From Prochlorococcus sp. AG-409-L18 (lineage in GTDB: Bacteria > Cyanobacteriota > Cyanobacteriia > PCC-6307 > Cyanobiaceae), in contig QCKG01000004.1 of NCBI GenBank assembly GCA_003215535.1, forward strand, positions 1 to 51,495: a DNA stretch of 51,495 nt, read 5' to 3'. The notes beneath the pieces were generated by a model. That model worked only from the letters and a program-made list of their open reading frames with translations. It had not been told where the DNA came from and did no database searches. Both the position numbers and the translations under genes were made by a program. How positions within the stretch are numbered: position 1 is the stretch's first letter; every line of letters begins with the position of its first letter. Below are positions 27,270-36,186 of this stretch, piece after piece.

Positions 27270-27299
27270 AAAAAAAAAACCGGGTGCTGCGCACTCCGG
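27270..27299 (-). terminator. Intrinsic terminator-like hairpin just upstream of trpD
   Basis: On the minus strand CCGG-A-GTGC, loop GCA, GCAC-CCGG, then ten T residues. The stem has 8 bp with a single bulge. It follows the DUF3288 gene by about 80 nt and precedes the trpD ATG by 6 nt. It should end DUF3288 transcripts or act as an attenuator for trpD. Confidence 0.8.
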
Positions 27300-27379
27300 G
27301 CCAGGCAATGGGTACCTTTCTACTATTACCTAAAACCAGAGGACTGGCGAGAAGTTTTGAAAATCCTTAGACCCTAAAA

Positions 27380-27685
27380 TTAATTCTCTTCACTATTGGA
27401 AGTATCAAAGCCTGAGCCAACAACCTCATCTGAGTAGCTACCAGGTCTATAACCCCCAACCCAAAGCTCACGAGTACGCTCATTAAGCATTTCTCTATCA
27501 ATTCCCCACAAATTCAAAATCTTTTGCATGTCAGTCCACAGATCATTCGCTCCGGGGAAGTCCTCGTATCGCATCAATAATCTAGCCAAATCAACAAAAT
27601 CCCCATCTTTTGGAGAATCCGTAGCTAACAAACGATCAACATGATCACGATCAATCGAATAAAGGGGGTGATTCTGATCCGACAT
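27380..27685 (-). CDS. DUF3288 family protein
   Basis: 101 residues. It follows the DUF3288 pattern of a cyanobacterial family: DQNHPLYSIDRDHVDRLL at the N-terminus, DLARLLMRYEDFPGANDLW in the middle and LNERTRELWVGGYRPG near the end. The tail is acidic. No signal peptide or membrane segment; function unknown. Its transcript probably ends at the hairpin before trpD. It is divergent from the ABC transporter gene (86 nt apart). Confidence 0.85.
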   Translation of the reverse strand: MSDQNHPLYSIDRDHVDRLLATDSPKDGDFVDLARLLMRYEDFPGANDLWTDMQKILNLWGIDREMLNERTRELWVGGYRPGSYSDEVVGSGFDTSNSEEN

Positions 27686-27771
27686 GATTTACAAGGTCTT
27701 CCTCAAACCATTCAAATATTCCCACCTTTTCAAATTTATTTACTTAGCTTGGGCCTCTTAAACAGAAAGTC

Positions 27772-29523
27772 ATGAAAGCTTTACGACTAGATCTAATAGC
27801 CAGATACCTACGACCTCATAGGAAAATTGTAATCCTTGGAGCATTAGCTCTTGTAGCAGTCAATCTTCTAAGCGTCTCCATTCCTATGGAGGTTCGCAAG
27901 GTTATAGATGATCTCAAAGAAGGGTTTGCAATAAGCGATGTTTTTAGCCAAGCGTGGAGGATTGTTTTACTTGCCACAGCAATGGGTTTTGTTCGGCTTT
28001 TATCTAGGCAACTAGTTTTCGGGGTAGGTCGACAAGTGGAAGTAGACCTTCGACAAAGATTGTTCGATCACATGTTGAGCCAAGAACCCGATTGGGTGCA
28101 AGAAATCGGCAGTGGTGAAGTTATCAGCAGGGCAACAAGCGATGTTGAGAACATCAGAAGACTACTTGGATTCACTATTTTGAGTCTGACGAATACAGCC
28201 TTGGCTTATTCATTAACGATTCCTGCCATGCTTTCAATCGATCCTTGGCTAACACTGGCAGCGATTGCCTTATATCCAGTAATGCTTGGCACTGTCAGTT
28301 TATTTGGCGGCAGGATGGTTCGACAAAGAAGGCGGCAGCAAGAAGCACTCTCAAGTTTAAGCGAATTAATACAGGAAGATCTCTCAGGAATTAGTGCAAT
28401 AAAGATTTATGGCCAAGAGCAGGCAGAACAAAATGCCTTCTCAGAACGCAACAATAAATACAGAGACTCTGCTATTAATCTTGCTCGCACAGCCAGTACT
28501 CTTTTCCCTTTACTTCAAGGGATTTCATCTGTCTCACTTTTATTACTACTTGCCATAGGAAGTGTCCAAATCGAGCGCGGAGTTTTAAGTGTTGGTGGAT
28601 TAGTAGCCCTAATCCTATATGTAGAAAGATTAGTTTTCCCTACTGCCCTTTTGGGATTTACTTTAAACACTTTTCAAGTTGGGCAAGTAAGCCTTGAACG
28701 AGTTGAAGAGTTGCTACAACGTACTCCCAAAATAAGAGATTCAAGCAAATCAATAGAACTTAAAAAACGACCTGTTGGTCGATTAGAAGCTCGTAACTTA
28801 ACTATTAAATATGACAACAGTAAAGTTAATACACTCCAAGGACTTAATTTCACAATTGAGCCTGGTGAATTAGTTGCTTTAGTTGGTCCAATTGGTTGCG
28901 GCAAAACAACATTGGCTCGAGCTATTGGACGGATGGTGCAAGTTCCCAAGGGGCAACTATTCTTAGATGGAGAAGACGTTAATGACCTTCGTTTAAAAGA
29001 TCTTAGAAAAAACATTGCTCTTGTGCCTCAAGAGGGCTATCTATTCACAAATACACTTGCGGAAAATCTGAAATACGGAAATCCCTCAGCTTCAAGAGAA
29101 AGAATCGAAGAATCAGCTATTCAGGCAAAGCTTTTAGATGATATCCGTAGCTTCCCTGAAGGATTCGAAACCCTAGTAGGTGAACGAGGAATAACCCTTA
29201 GTGGAGGACAACGGCAAAGGACTGCTCTAGGTAGAGCATTATTGATAAATTCCCCAATCATTGTTCTAGATGATGCTCTAGCCAGTCTGGACAACAGCAC
29301 AGCAGCAGGGATTCTCTCTTCACTTAAATCGCAAAAGCAGCAAACTATCCTGATGATTAGCCACCAACTTTCTGCAGCGGCTGCATGTGATCGAATTTTA
29401 GTTATGGAAGAGGGAAGACTTGTACAACAAGGTCAGCATATAGATTTAATCAAATCCCAGGGAACTTATAAGCGACTATGGGAAAGAGAAAAAGCAGCAG
29501 AGTGTCTGGAGTCAGTAACTTAA
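27772..29523 (+). CDS. ABC transporter, fused permease and ATPase (multidrug/lipid exporter type)
   Basis: 583 residues: an N-terminal transmembrane domain with about six helices (1-310) and a C-terminal nucleotide-binding domain. The Walker A motif VGPIGCGKTT is near residue 371, the signature LSGGQRQRTALGRALL near 475, Walker B IIVLDDALASLD near 498, and the switch His in LMISHQLSAA. This is the half-transporter layout of homodimeric exporters of drugs, lipids or peptides (MsbA/LmrA-like). Substrate is not readable from sequence. It is a stand-alone plus-strand gene with no neighbouring periplasmic protein, consistent with export. Confidence 0.92.
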   Translation: MKALRLDLIARYLRPHRKIVILGALALVAVNLLSVSIPMEVRKVIDDLKEGFAISDVFSQAWRIVLLATAMGFVRLLSRQLVFGVGRQVEVDLRQRLFDHMLSQEPDWVQEIGSGEVISRATSDVENIRRLLGFTILSLTNTALAYSLTIPAMLSIDPWLTLAAIALYPVMLGTVSLFGGRMVRQRRRQQEALSSLSELIQEDLSGISAIKIYGQEQAEQNAFSERNNKYRDSAINLARTASTLFPLLQGISSVSLLLLLAIGSVQIERGVLSVGGLVALILYVERLVFPTALLGFTLNTFQVGQVSLERVEELLQRTPKIRDSSKSIELKKRPVGRLEARNLTIKYDNSKVNTLQGLNFTIEPGELVALVGPIGCGKTTLARAIGRMVQVPKGQLFLDGEDVNDLRLKDLRKNIALVPQEGYLFTNTLAENLKYGNPSASRERIEESAIQAKLLDDIRSFPEGFETLVGERGITLSGGQRQRTALGRALLINSPIIVLDDALASLDNSTAAGILSSLKSQKQQTILMISHQLSAAAACDRILVMEEGRLVQQGQHIDLIKSQGTYKRLWEREKAAECLESVT

Positions 29524-29624
29524 TTTAATTTATAAAAAGATTTTCCAACTAAATGATTAAGACCAATTAAAAGCCAAAATAAATTATTTAAGCTAGAAAT
29601 AAGTTAAACCTGGCAGCAATTGCA

Positions 29625-29876
29625 ATGAACTCCGGGACTCCTTTGGCCGTACGCTGTACTCTCACGTTCGGGGATATTTATGTCCAAGTACTTGCTTGGA
29701 TGGCTGTCATCTTTGTAAGCCTTGCAGCAGGCTTAGGATTAATGGGGTCTACTAAACCAATTTTTGCACTTGTTGGAGTTGGGTTGATTTTAGTATTAAG
29801 CCTGCCATTCTTATTATTTGCTTTTGTGACTACATTGCTCAACCACATTAAACTTGATCCCCAAAACCCTGAATAG
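29625..29876 (+). CDS. Small two-pass membrane protein, hypothetical
   Basis: 83 residues from ATG 29625. A short polar N-terminus (MNSGTPLAVRCTLTFGDIYV) is followed by two hydrophobic helices (about 20-41 and 45-70) and a hydrophilic end (NHIKLDPQNPE). It is probably a two-pass thylakoid or plasma-membrane protein. I do not recognise the family. It lies 26 nt before msrA on the same strand and may be co-transcribed with it. Confidence 0.7.
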   Translation: MNSGTPLAVRCTLTFGDIYVQVLAWMAVIFVSLAAGLGLMGSTKPIFALVGVGLILVLSLPFLLFAFVTTLLNHIKLDPQNPE

Positions 29877-29902
29877 ACCTTTCACCTTTACTTTGACAAA
29901 CA

Positions 29903-30631
29903 ATGTTCTCTTCATGGTTCAATCCAAATGCCTCTAAAAAAAAAGAAAGTCATATAAGTTCCTTATCACATTTTGTTCTTGGGACCCCGCTTCAATCCCC
30001 TCCTTCAGTTGGACAAGATGAAGTGATTTTTGCGTGTGGTTGTTTCTGGGGAGCTGAAAAAGGGTTCTGGAAATTACCTGGCGTAGTAAATACAGCAGTA
30101 GGCTATGCAGGAGGCTATTTGGAAAACCCTACCTATAGACAAGTCTGTTCAGGTTCCACAGGTCATACTGAAGTTGTTAAAGTTAAATGGGAAGAATCTA
30201 TAATTGATTTAAGTGATCTCCTTAAGATGTTTTGGGAGTGTCACGACCCTACTCAAGGGAACCGACAAGGTAATGATTATGGCAGTCAATATCGTTCAGC
30301 AATTTATGTAAATAATTCTAATCAAATGAACCTTATACAAGCAAGCAAGCAAGCTTATCAAAAAGAGTTAAATGAAAAGGGGTTTGGTCCTATCACAACA
30401 GAAATAAAAGAAAACCAGGAGTTTTATTATGCAGAGGCATATCATCAGCAATATTTAGCGAAGCCAGGAAGTCGTCCTTATTGCTCAGCCATGCCAACCA
30501 AAGTGCAATTAAAATCTTTTCCAGGATCCAATTTCAAACTAAACCAAGAAATATGGTCTAACTTTGATTGGGAGATAAGTCATTGTGTCTTAAGAGGCGA
30601 TAACAAACCCATAAAACAATCTGATAGATAA
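29903..30631 (+). CDS. msrA: Peptide methionine-S-sulfoxide reductase
   Basis: MsrA (242 aa) repairs oxidised methionine (S-sulfoxide) in proteins, useful in an oxygen-evolving cell. The catalytic Cys47 is in GCFWGAEKGFW, followed by GYAGGYLENPTYRQVCSGSTGHTE and the block WECHDPTQGNRQGNDYGSQY. Cys194 in RPYCSAM could be a resolving cysteine. A 36-residue N-terminal extension (WFNPNASKKKE) precedes the domain; it is not a signal peptide. The C-terminal tail of about 35 residues is also longer than the core. Confidence 0.95.
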   Translation: MFSSWFNPNASKKKESHISSLSHFVLGTPLQSPPSVGQDEVIFACGCFWGAEKGFWKLPGVVNTAVGYAGGYLENPTYRQVCSGSTGHTEVVKVKWEESIIDLSDLLKMFWECHDPTQGNRQGNDYGSQYRSAIYVNNSNQMNLIQASKQAYQKELNEKGFGPITTEIKENQEFYYAEAYHQQYLAKPGSRPYCSAMPTKVQLKSFPGSNFKLNQEIWSNFDWEISHCVLRGDNKPIKQSDR

Positions 30632-30757
30632 ATATATTTTAAGATTCCCAAGTTAAGATTAATTAGGTTTATAATAATAGCCTGGACTAGTTGAATTTAT
30701 CCCAAATTAGTACAGGCCAAGTAAATACTTAAACCAAAAGCTTCTGAAACTAGCTCC

Positions 30758-30922
30758 ATGAAGGACCCATTACCTGATCTTACAGTCTTGCTCACAATTG
30801 CAATTACATTACTTCTTATTTTCATTCTTATTTTCTCCCTTAGACCCCAACAACAAGAGCTTCAGCCCTCCATCCAATGGCGGGACAATCCTTCGCCTAC
30901 CTCTGATTCGTTAAGAATCTAA
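30758..30922 (+). CDS. 54-residue single-pass membrane protein
   Basis: An ORF of 54 codons from ATG 30758 with a polar start (MKDPLPDL), one strongly hydrophobic helix (about 8-28) and a basic then acidic cytoplasmic-type tail (LRPQQQELQPSIQWRDNP). The helix-plus-soluble-tail design and an open, non-overlapping position favour a real gene. A TATAAT (30670-30675) lies upstream and could be a -10 element. No recognised family. Confidence 0.55.
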   Translation: MKDPLPDLTVLLTIAITLLLIFILIFSLRPQQQELQPSIQWRDNPSPTSDSLRI

Positions 30923-30947
30923 TCAAACAACTATTCTGACTTAAGAA

Positions 30948-31355
30948 TTGCAAAGATTTACTAATCATAGTCTACTTAAGTTATCAAGATTCAATTCTTT
31001 CAAGTCAACAGCCCGACGCAAACCAAATCCACCCACCAAGAGAGCAGTTCAAATTCATGGGTTAATCTCAGCCTTAACAATCATCATCCCAGCATGGTTT
31101 GCAGAATTTTCCTGCCTATTTCTACAGCCCTATTCAAAGAATGAACTTCCTAAACAATCCCCAGTCTGGCAAATCATTCCTGAGCTTCCATTGGCAAGCA
31201 TGCACGTTACCGAAGTCAGAAATTTATCCAAAAAGCTAAAAATGCTTTTTACTCTGATCAGAACCGTGAGGGCTATCAAGACGAATTGGCAAAAAATTAC
31301 AACTCAAACCCTTGAAAACATTAGGAGAAAAACACAATCGTTGAATAGCCTGTGA
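30948..31355 (+). CDS. Hypothetical protein, possibly frameshifted near its C-terminus
   Basis: The continuous frame runs from TTG 30948 to 31355 (135 codons). It is basic, with a Phe/Ala/Ile-rich middle and LPLASMHVTEVRNLSKKLKM near residue 85-100. That block resembles the short helical V-x-ELR-x-LAK-x-L motif of SAP/Rho-N-like ends in small cyanobacterial proteins. Such motifs usually continue with a Tyr-Ser step; that continuation (FYSDQNREGYQDELAKNY) is found in the -1 frame directly after a run of five T (31246-31250). The intact protein may therefore need a frameshift, or the gene may be decaying. The first ATG in frame is at 31200, so the true start is uncertain. Confidence 0.45.
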   Translation: MQRFTNHSLLKLSRFNSFKSTARRKPNPPTKRAVQIHGLISALTIIIPAWFAEFSCLFLQPYSKNELPKQSPVWQIIPELPLASMHVTEVRNLSKKLKMLFTLIRTVRAIKTNWQKITTQTLENIRRKTQSLNSL

Positions 31356-31369
31356 TAGCTTTCATCTGC

Positions 31370-31443
31370 CGGGGCGTAGCGCAGCTTGGTAGCGCACCAC
31401 TTTGGGGTAGTGGGGGTCGTGGGTTCAAATCCCGCCGCTCCGA
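31370..31443 (+). tRNA. tRNA-Pro (anticodon GGG)
   Basis: Complete cloverleaf: acceptor arms CGGGGCG/CGCTCCG (with one G-T pair), D arm GCGC/GCGC, anticodon stem CCACT/AGTGG around loop TTGGGGT giving anticodon GGG, T arm GTGGG/CCCGC with loop TTCAAAT, discriminator A. No CCA is encoded. The right flank is gene-poor for over 600 bp. Confidence 0.95.
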
Positions 31444-32076
31444 TTTCTGATCCTATCAACCCTTTACAATCAACCATCTACAGGAAAACCTTTTTTTATT
31501 ACACTTCTCTACCTCTTTCTAATAAGAGTAGGTGTCAAAACTGATAGCAAATGAGTCGTTGATTTAGTCGATGAAGACAACTCTATTAATAATGAAGAGG
31601 ATTTGACTTTTCTAGAGGGAAATACGGGCAATCTTCTTAGTCAAGATTACTATAATTGAAACCTTCATCTGACTCCTAATATGAGTCAATCATCATCAGG
31701 GATACTTTCACAGCCAGTCATAAATTCAACAATCCTCCATATAGAGAACTTCTAGATCAATAACATCTATTGAATAAGAAAAGTCATTTTTTCTTAAAAG
31801 CAAGTTATTGATTCCATCTACAATTGGATGAGAGGTTTTAAAAATAGAAATCGTAGTTAAAAAAAACACCAAAATGCCAACTAATTGCTGGTAAAAAGGA
31901 ATCTACCTAAAAGAATATTTAAAAAGATGCTTAGTTTCGAAAGGACAAAAATGCTCGAAATTCGCCTCAAGTCTTCCAACCAGCCAACACGAAAGATCAA
32001 CCAAATAGCGATCATTCCTACTACATATTAAGCTATAAATGTTATAAAAAGCTTCGAGAAAGTTAGTTAATGAGAC
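31444..32076. other. Gene-poor interval after tRNA-Pro, about 630 bp
   Basis: No ORF longer than about 35 codons with credible coding character on either strand. Short acidic and Ser-rich peptides (for example around 31570-31660 and 31681-31755) have no good starts and may be decayed gene pieces. A weak AGG/CCT hairpin with a T-run at about 31482-31498 could end the tRNA transcript. No repeat of the tRNA 3' end was found that would mark an integration scar. Confidence 0.6.
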
Positions 32077-32367
32077 TCAACGATTTACTCGAAACCTTGT
32101 AAGGACTGAATAACCACGAAGCCATCTGTTCACCCACCTTCTTTGAGAAGGTGGCACCTCCTGAAGTAACTGAGACAACTCAAGCTCACCAAGACGCTTA
32201 ATTATCCTTACATCAACATTCCAAAGAGATTCTGCCTCTCTGATCAGTCTTGCCCAAGTTCGCCTTTGTTGCCATTGACTGATTCTGCGCTTCAATCGAT
32301 CCCGATCAAGAGATTTAACTGAAGAACATTCAAATAATGAATTTTGGCTGGAGTGAATTGGATCCAT
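32077..32367 (-). CDS. Hypothetical basic protein, 96 aa
   Basis: 96 residues from ATG 32365-32367, rich in Arg and Trp (RRISQWQQRRTWARLIREAES and QRRWVNRWLRGYSV). Predicted mostly helical, soluble and basic, so nucleic-acid or membrane-surface binding is possible. No family recognised by motif. It is downstream of the exonuclease on the same strand, 86 nt away. Confidence 0.65.
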   Translation of the reverse strand: MDPIHSSQNSLFECSSVKSLDRDRLKRRISQWQQRRTWARLIREAESLWNVDVRIIKRLGELELSQLLQEVPPSQRRWVNRWLRGYSVLTRFRVNR

Positions 32368-32453
32368 TTAACCAGCCTGGCCAAATTAAGCAAATAACCG
32401 TGAAATCATCGTTCTCCCTTAGGCATGTTAAAGGAAATCTGAATTCTATTTTG

Positions 32454-33317
32454 TCAACCGGGCCCAGATCCTTGTCCTAAATCCACACATTCAACAGGAA
32501 ATTCTAAATCTGATGCTTCTCTATCACTTAATCGACGGGTCCAAGCACCCTGAATTGGGTCATTCCAACGAAATCCAGCTTGCTTAGCTAAATGCCTTTG
32601 TTCATATGAAACCTGCGCTCGCATAAGTCTCCTAGGCTCAAGCCCTCTACTCAAAAGCAACTCAAGTTCCTTACAACGAATAAAGACCTCGGCCAGATAA
32701 ATGCAATCAGTCAGTGCCCTATGCGCACTCCAAACTGGGATCCCATAAGCCAAAGCAAGATCTCTAACAGAAGGCCTAGGACGAAGCTGGAGCCTGGAAG
32801 GCCACGATATGTCTTCCATAGAACAAAGCCATGGCTTAGAGACATAAGGCAAGGATCCCTTCCCAAACCACTGCTTATCAAAGGCCGCATTATGTGCAAC
32901 CAATACATCAGTTGCGTCAATCAGTGCCTCTAAATATTCCAAGCCTTTCCCCCAAGGTTGAGAAAGTCTTGTGATTTCAGCAGGTATTCGATTTATAGGC
33001 TCCGCAGCATTAGCCTCAACAGGCATTAAGAAAGATTGTTGAGCCAAAACTGACCGACTTTTGACATGAAAAAGGATTACACCTACCTCCAAACAGTGAT
33101 CTTTCTCAAAGTCCAGTCCGGTGGTTTCAGTGTCCACTATTAGCAGCATCCCTGGTAAACAGTTATCAGTAGAAGGATCGGTCTTGTGCAAAACTTCAGT
33201 CGGAATGAAGTTATTGGGAGAACTTCCAGCATCAGAAGATGCCAATATCGACTTGTCACAATCATCAAGAAGATCCAGTTGGCCATTGCCAAATTGGAAA
33301 TGCTTTTCTTCGCTCAC
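32454..33317 (-). CDS. DnaQ-like 3'-5' exonuclease (DEDDh)
   Basis: A DEDDh exonuclease: LLIVDTETTGLDFEKDH (ExoI, Asp and Glu ligands), VLVAHNAAFDKQWF (ExoII) and SAHRALTDCIYLAEVF (ExoIII with His and Asp). The extra C-terminal segment (about 75 residues; LEPRRLMRAQVSYEQRHLAKQ) is family-specific. The frame is open to TTG 33413, overlapping the divergent gene, but I prefer GTG 33315-33317 (VSEEKHFQFGNGQLDLL), leaving room for promoters; ATG 33149 would start exactly at the domain. Such proteins proofread or trim DNA/RNA ends; the exact substrate is unknown. Confidence 0.85.
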   Translation of the reverse strand: MSEEKHFQFGNGQLDLLDDCDKSILASSDAGSSPNNFIPTEVLHKTDPSTDNCLPGMLLIVDTETTGLDFEKDHCLEVGVILFHVKSRSVLAQQSFLMPVEANAAEPINRIPAEITRLSQPWGKGLEYLEALIDATDVLVAHNAAFDKQWFGKGSLPYVSKPWLCSMEDISWPSRLQLRPRPSVRDLALAYGIPVWSAHRALTDCIYLAEVFIRCKELELLLSRGLEPRRLMRAQVSYEQRHLAKQAGFRWNDPIQGAWTRRLSDREASDLEFPVECVDLGQGSGPG

Positions 33318-33386
33318 GTAGTTACCAGAACCCAACCTTTTGCAATTCTCCCGTAGACCAGAAAATGTTGAGCAAGGCAATCTAAA

Positions 33387-34121
33387 ATGACACGTTGGAG
33401 ACGCATAAACCAAGTCTGGTGTAATTGGCCTTCTCGTCCAAGAGGGTTAATCGAAATGATTGGGGGAACCTACTTAGCAATCAATCCCCAAATAAGTTAT
33501 CGACGTCTCCTAGAAGCCTTTGTTGATCAAAATTTTGCAGTAAGCGCATGGGGCTATATACCTGGTTTTGACCATCAGGCACAAGCAAACGAAGCCTGGA
33601 AAAGCATGCGTTACTGCAGAAAGAATTTAGAATCGAGAATTGGAAGATCTCTCTTACCAATCAGACTAGGTCATAGCCTTGGGTGCAAGTTACATTTACT
33701 CGCTCCAGATGGAGGTCGCAATAGCAAATCTCTAATTTCTTTGAGTTTCAATAATTATGCAGCGAATCAGTCCATCCCAATGATTGAAAAAATTGCTCCA
33801 AAGCTTGGTTTTCGCACTGAATTCAGCCCAAGTCCTCTAGAGACAATGAGGTTAATTTCTGAAAGTTACCTGCAAGAAAGAAATCTAATAATCCAATTTT
33901 TTGATGATCGCCTAGACCAAAGCGAAATACTTCTAGATTGTCTACAGAGAAGAGGGGAAGATTCCTCAAAAATTTTCATCTTAGATGGAGATCACCTCAC
34001 ACCTGCGAGTGCAGGTGTGCGAAAAAGGCTGCCAGTAGAATGGGCAAAAAGTCCTTCTAGAGAAACAAACTTAAAAAGACTTTTAGAGAAAATCTCCCAA
34101 TATATTCAGGATATTTCATGA
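33387..34121 (+). CDS. DUF1350 family protein (alpha/beta-hydrolase-like)
   Basis: 244 residues. The pattern [20 protein letters not shown], the [11 protein letters not shown] segment (a GxSxG-like nucleophile elbow) and GDHLTPAS near the end fit DUF1350, found in cyanobacteria and plant chloroplasts. The fold suggests a serine hydrolase, but activity is unknown. The gene is divergent from the exonuclease and convergent with acs: both genes end in the shared palindrome TCATGA (34116-34121), each strand reading TGA. Confidence 0.85.
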   Translation: MTRWRRINQVWCNWPSRPRGLIEMIGGTYLAINPQISYRRLLEAFVDQNFAVSAWGYIPGFDHQAQANEAWKSMRYCRKNLESRIGRSLLPIRLGHSLGCKLHLLAPDGGRNSKSLISLSFNNYAANQSIPMIEKIAPKLGFRTEFSPSPLETMRLISESYLQERNLIIQFFDDRLDQSEILLDCLQRRGEDSSKIFILDGDHLTPASAGVRKRLPVEWAKSPSRETNLKRLLEKISQYIQDIS

Positions 34122-36092
34122 CCTCAATTTATCCAACACGGAGCGGTCTTCCAAAGTACTTGTGTCACCACTTATCTCCTCTCCAGCAGCAAGAGCTCGC
34201 AAAATCCTTCTCATAATCTTCCCACTCCTAGTTTTTGGCAAAGCATCACTACACCTGATCTCATCAGGTCTAGCGATCGGTCCTATTTCCTTACTAACGT
34301 GAGACCTCAAATCTGTAATTAAATCTTTATCACCATCCCTACCAACTTCCAAGGTGACAAAAGCGACTATTGATTCACCTTTTAGGTCATCGGGACGGCC
34401 AACAACAGCAGCCTCAGAAACAGCTGGGTGACTAACCAAAGCAGACTCAATTTCCATAGTTCCAAGACGATGGCCTGAGACATTGATCACATCATCAACT
34501 CTCCCCATAACCCAGAAGTAGCCATCCGAATCACGACGAGCCCCATCCCCAGCAAAATATATAAAACCACCATCGGCGGGGCGAATATATTCCCAATAAC
34601 TCTCACGAAAACGTTGTGGATCTCCATGAATAGTACGCATCATTCCCGGCCAAGGTTGTCGAACCACTAAAAATCCGCCTTGATCAGTACCTACAGATTT
34701 TCCTGTTGCATCCACCACATCTGCCTGAATACCAGGAAGTGGAAGTGTTGCCGAACCAGGCTTAGTCGTTGTTGCACCTGGGAGAGGGCTAATCATCACT
34801 CCACCGGTTTCCGTTTGCCACCAGGTATCAACAACAGGGCAACGTCCTCCACCGATCACATCTCGATACCACATCCAAGCCTCAGGATTAATAGGTTCGC
34901 CTACTGTCCCCAACAACCTAAGACTAGACATATCATATTGATCAGGGATAGCTCTACCACTCTTCATAAAAGCCCTAATGGCCGTAGGTGCCGTATAAAA
35001 GATCGTTATTTGATGTTTCTGAATGAGCTCCCAAAACGCACCAGGATTTGATGGTCTAGGAGCTCCTTCATACATGACTGTAGTAGCCCCATTTGATAGG
35101 GGTCCATAAACGATATAGCTATGACCAGTTATCCAACCAACATCAGCTGTACACCAATAGACGTCATTTTCTCTTATGTCGAATATCCACTGAAAAGTAA
35201 GATGAGCCCATAGGTTATATCCAGCAGTCGTATGGACAACACCTTTTGGCTTCCCCGTAGAACCAGAGGTATAAAGAACAAAAAGGCGGTCCTCACTTTC
35301 CATAGGTTCAGCAGGACAATCCTGACCCTGCTTAGCAACTAGTTCATGCCACCATTCATCACGTCCAGAAACCATCTCAACATTGGTCTTAGTGCGCTTT
35401 ACAACTAATACTGACTTGACGGTTGAACACTTGCCATTTGCCAAAGCAGCATCTACTGCACTCTTTAGAGGAACAGCTTTATCCTTTCGGAATCCACCAT
35501 CAGCAGTAATTACGACCTTTGCCTCACCATCAATCAATCGATCACGCAAAGCTTCTGCTGAGAACCCACCAAAAACTACGGAGTGAGGAGCCCCAATACG
35601 TGCACAAGCCAGCATTGCAATTGCGGCTTCAGGAACCATTGGCATATATAAAGCGACCATATCTCCCTTACCTACACCAAGAGCCTTTAAGGCATTAGCA
35701 GTACGACAAACCTCGCCATGCAATTCCCTATAAGTAAACCGCCTCACATCTCCTGGTTCACCTTCCCAAACAAGAGCATCTTTATCTGCACGTGGCCCAT
35801 CAAGATGTCTGTCAAGACAATTAAATGAAAGATTTGTCTGACCTCCCTCAAACCATTTAACAAAGGGGGGTGTTGTCCAATCAACAACATTATCGAAAGG
35901 CTTAAACCAATGCAATTCCTGCTTAGCAGCTTCACCCCAAAATTTCTCGGGATCAGTATTGGCAGCATCAACCATGCCTTGATAAGCCTCAAGGCTTCCT
36001 ACCCTCGCAAGATTTGCCACTTCTTTCGGGGGAGGGAAGATCCGCTGCTCCTGAAGAACAGATTCAATCGTGTTGGGAGAATCAGATGACAT
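34116..36092 (-). CDS. acs: Acetyl-CoA synthetase
   Basis: Acs (658 aa) makes acetyl-CoA from acetate, CoA and ATP through acetyl-AMP. ANL-family motifs are present: [16 protein letters not shown] (phosphate loop), [13 protein letters not shown] and [14 protein letters not shown], and the C-terminal [14 protein letters not shown] whose Lys is regulated by acetylation in many bacteria. The start is ATG at 36090-36092; a GTG four codons upstream (36104) is an alternative. It is a single-gene unit by spacing. A photoautotroph can use it to recycle acetate or overflow carbon. Confidence 0.96.
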   Translation of the reverse strand: MSSDSPNTIESVLQEQRIFPPPKEVANLARVGSLEAYQGMVDAANTDPEKFWGEAAKQELHWFKPFDNVVDWTTPPFVKWFEGGQTNLSFNCLDRHLDGPRADKDALVWEGEPGDVRRFTYRELHGEVCRTANALKALGVGKGDMVALYMPMVPEAAIAMLACARIGAPHSVVFGGFSAEALRDRLIDGEAKVVITADGGFRKDKAVPLKSAVDAALANGKCSTVKSVLVVKRTKTNVEMVSGRDEWWHELVAKQGQDCPAEPMESEDRLFVLYTSGSTGKPKGVVHTTAGYNLWAHLTFQWIFDIRENDVYWCTADVGWITGHSYIVYGPLSNGATTVMYEGAPRPSNPGAFWELIQKHQITIFYTAPTAIRAFMKSGRAIPDQYDMSSLRLLGTVGEPINPEAWMWYRDVIGGGRCPVVDTWWQTETGGVMISPLPGATTTKPGSATLPLPGIQADVVDATGKSVGTDQGGFLVVRQPWPGMMRTIHGDPQRFRESYWEYIRPADGGFIYFAGDGARRDSDGYFWVMGRVDDVINVSGHRLGTMEIESALVSHPAVSEAAVVGRPDDLKGESIVAFVTLEVGRDGDKDLITDLRSHVSKEIGPIARPDEIRCSDALPKTRSGKIMRRILRALAAGEEISGDTSTLEDRSVLDKLRS

Positions 36093-36186
36093 TCGCAAAA
36101 TCACTAGTTAATAGCATTCAAGCCATAAGAAGGCTCAGACCCTAGTGAGGTGACACTCTTATTTAAATCCAATCCAGCAAACATAC

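Noticed and set aside
27264-27308. N-terminal extension of trpD from a TTG
   Set aside because: The codons read through a terminator-type hairpin and its T-run and have no resemblance to TrpD.
31555-31659. Short acidic peptide (LVDEDNSINNEEDLTFLEGN) after tRNA-Pro
   Set aside because: Protein-like composition but no start codon after the preceding in-frame stop at 31552-31554; at most a gene remnant.
31951-32031. 27-codon ORF starting MLEIRLKSSNQ with AGGA upstream
   Set aside because: Too short, no hydrophobic or structural signal; cannot be told from chance in AT-rich sequence.
34680-35051. 123-codon plus-strand ORF antisense to acs
   Set aside because: Complementary-strand shadow: composition is unlike a folded protein and acs is fully conserved through it.
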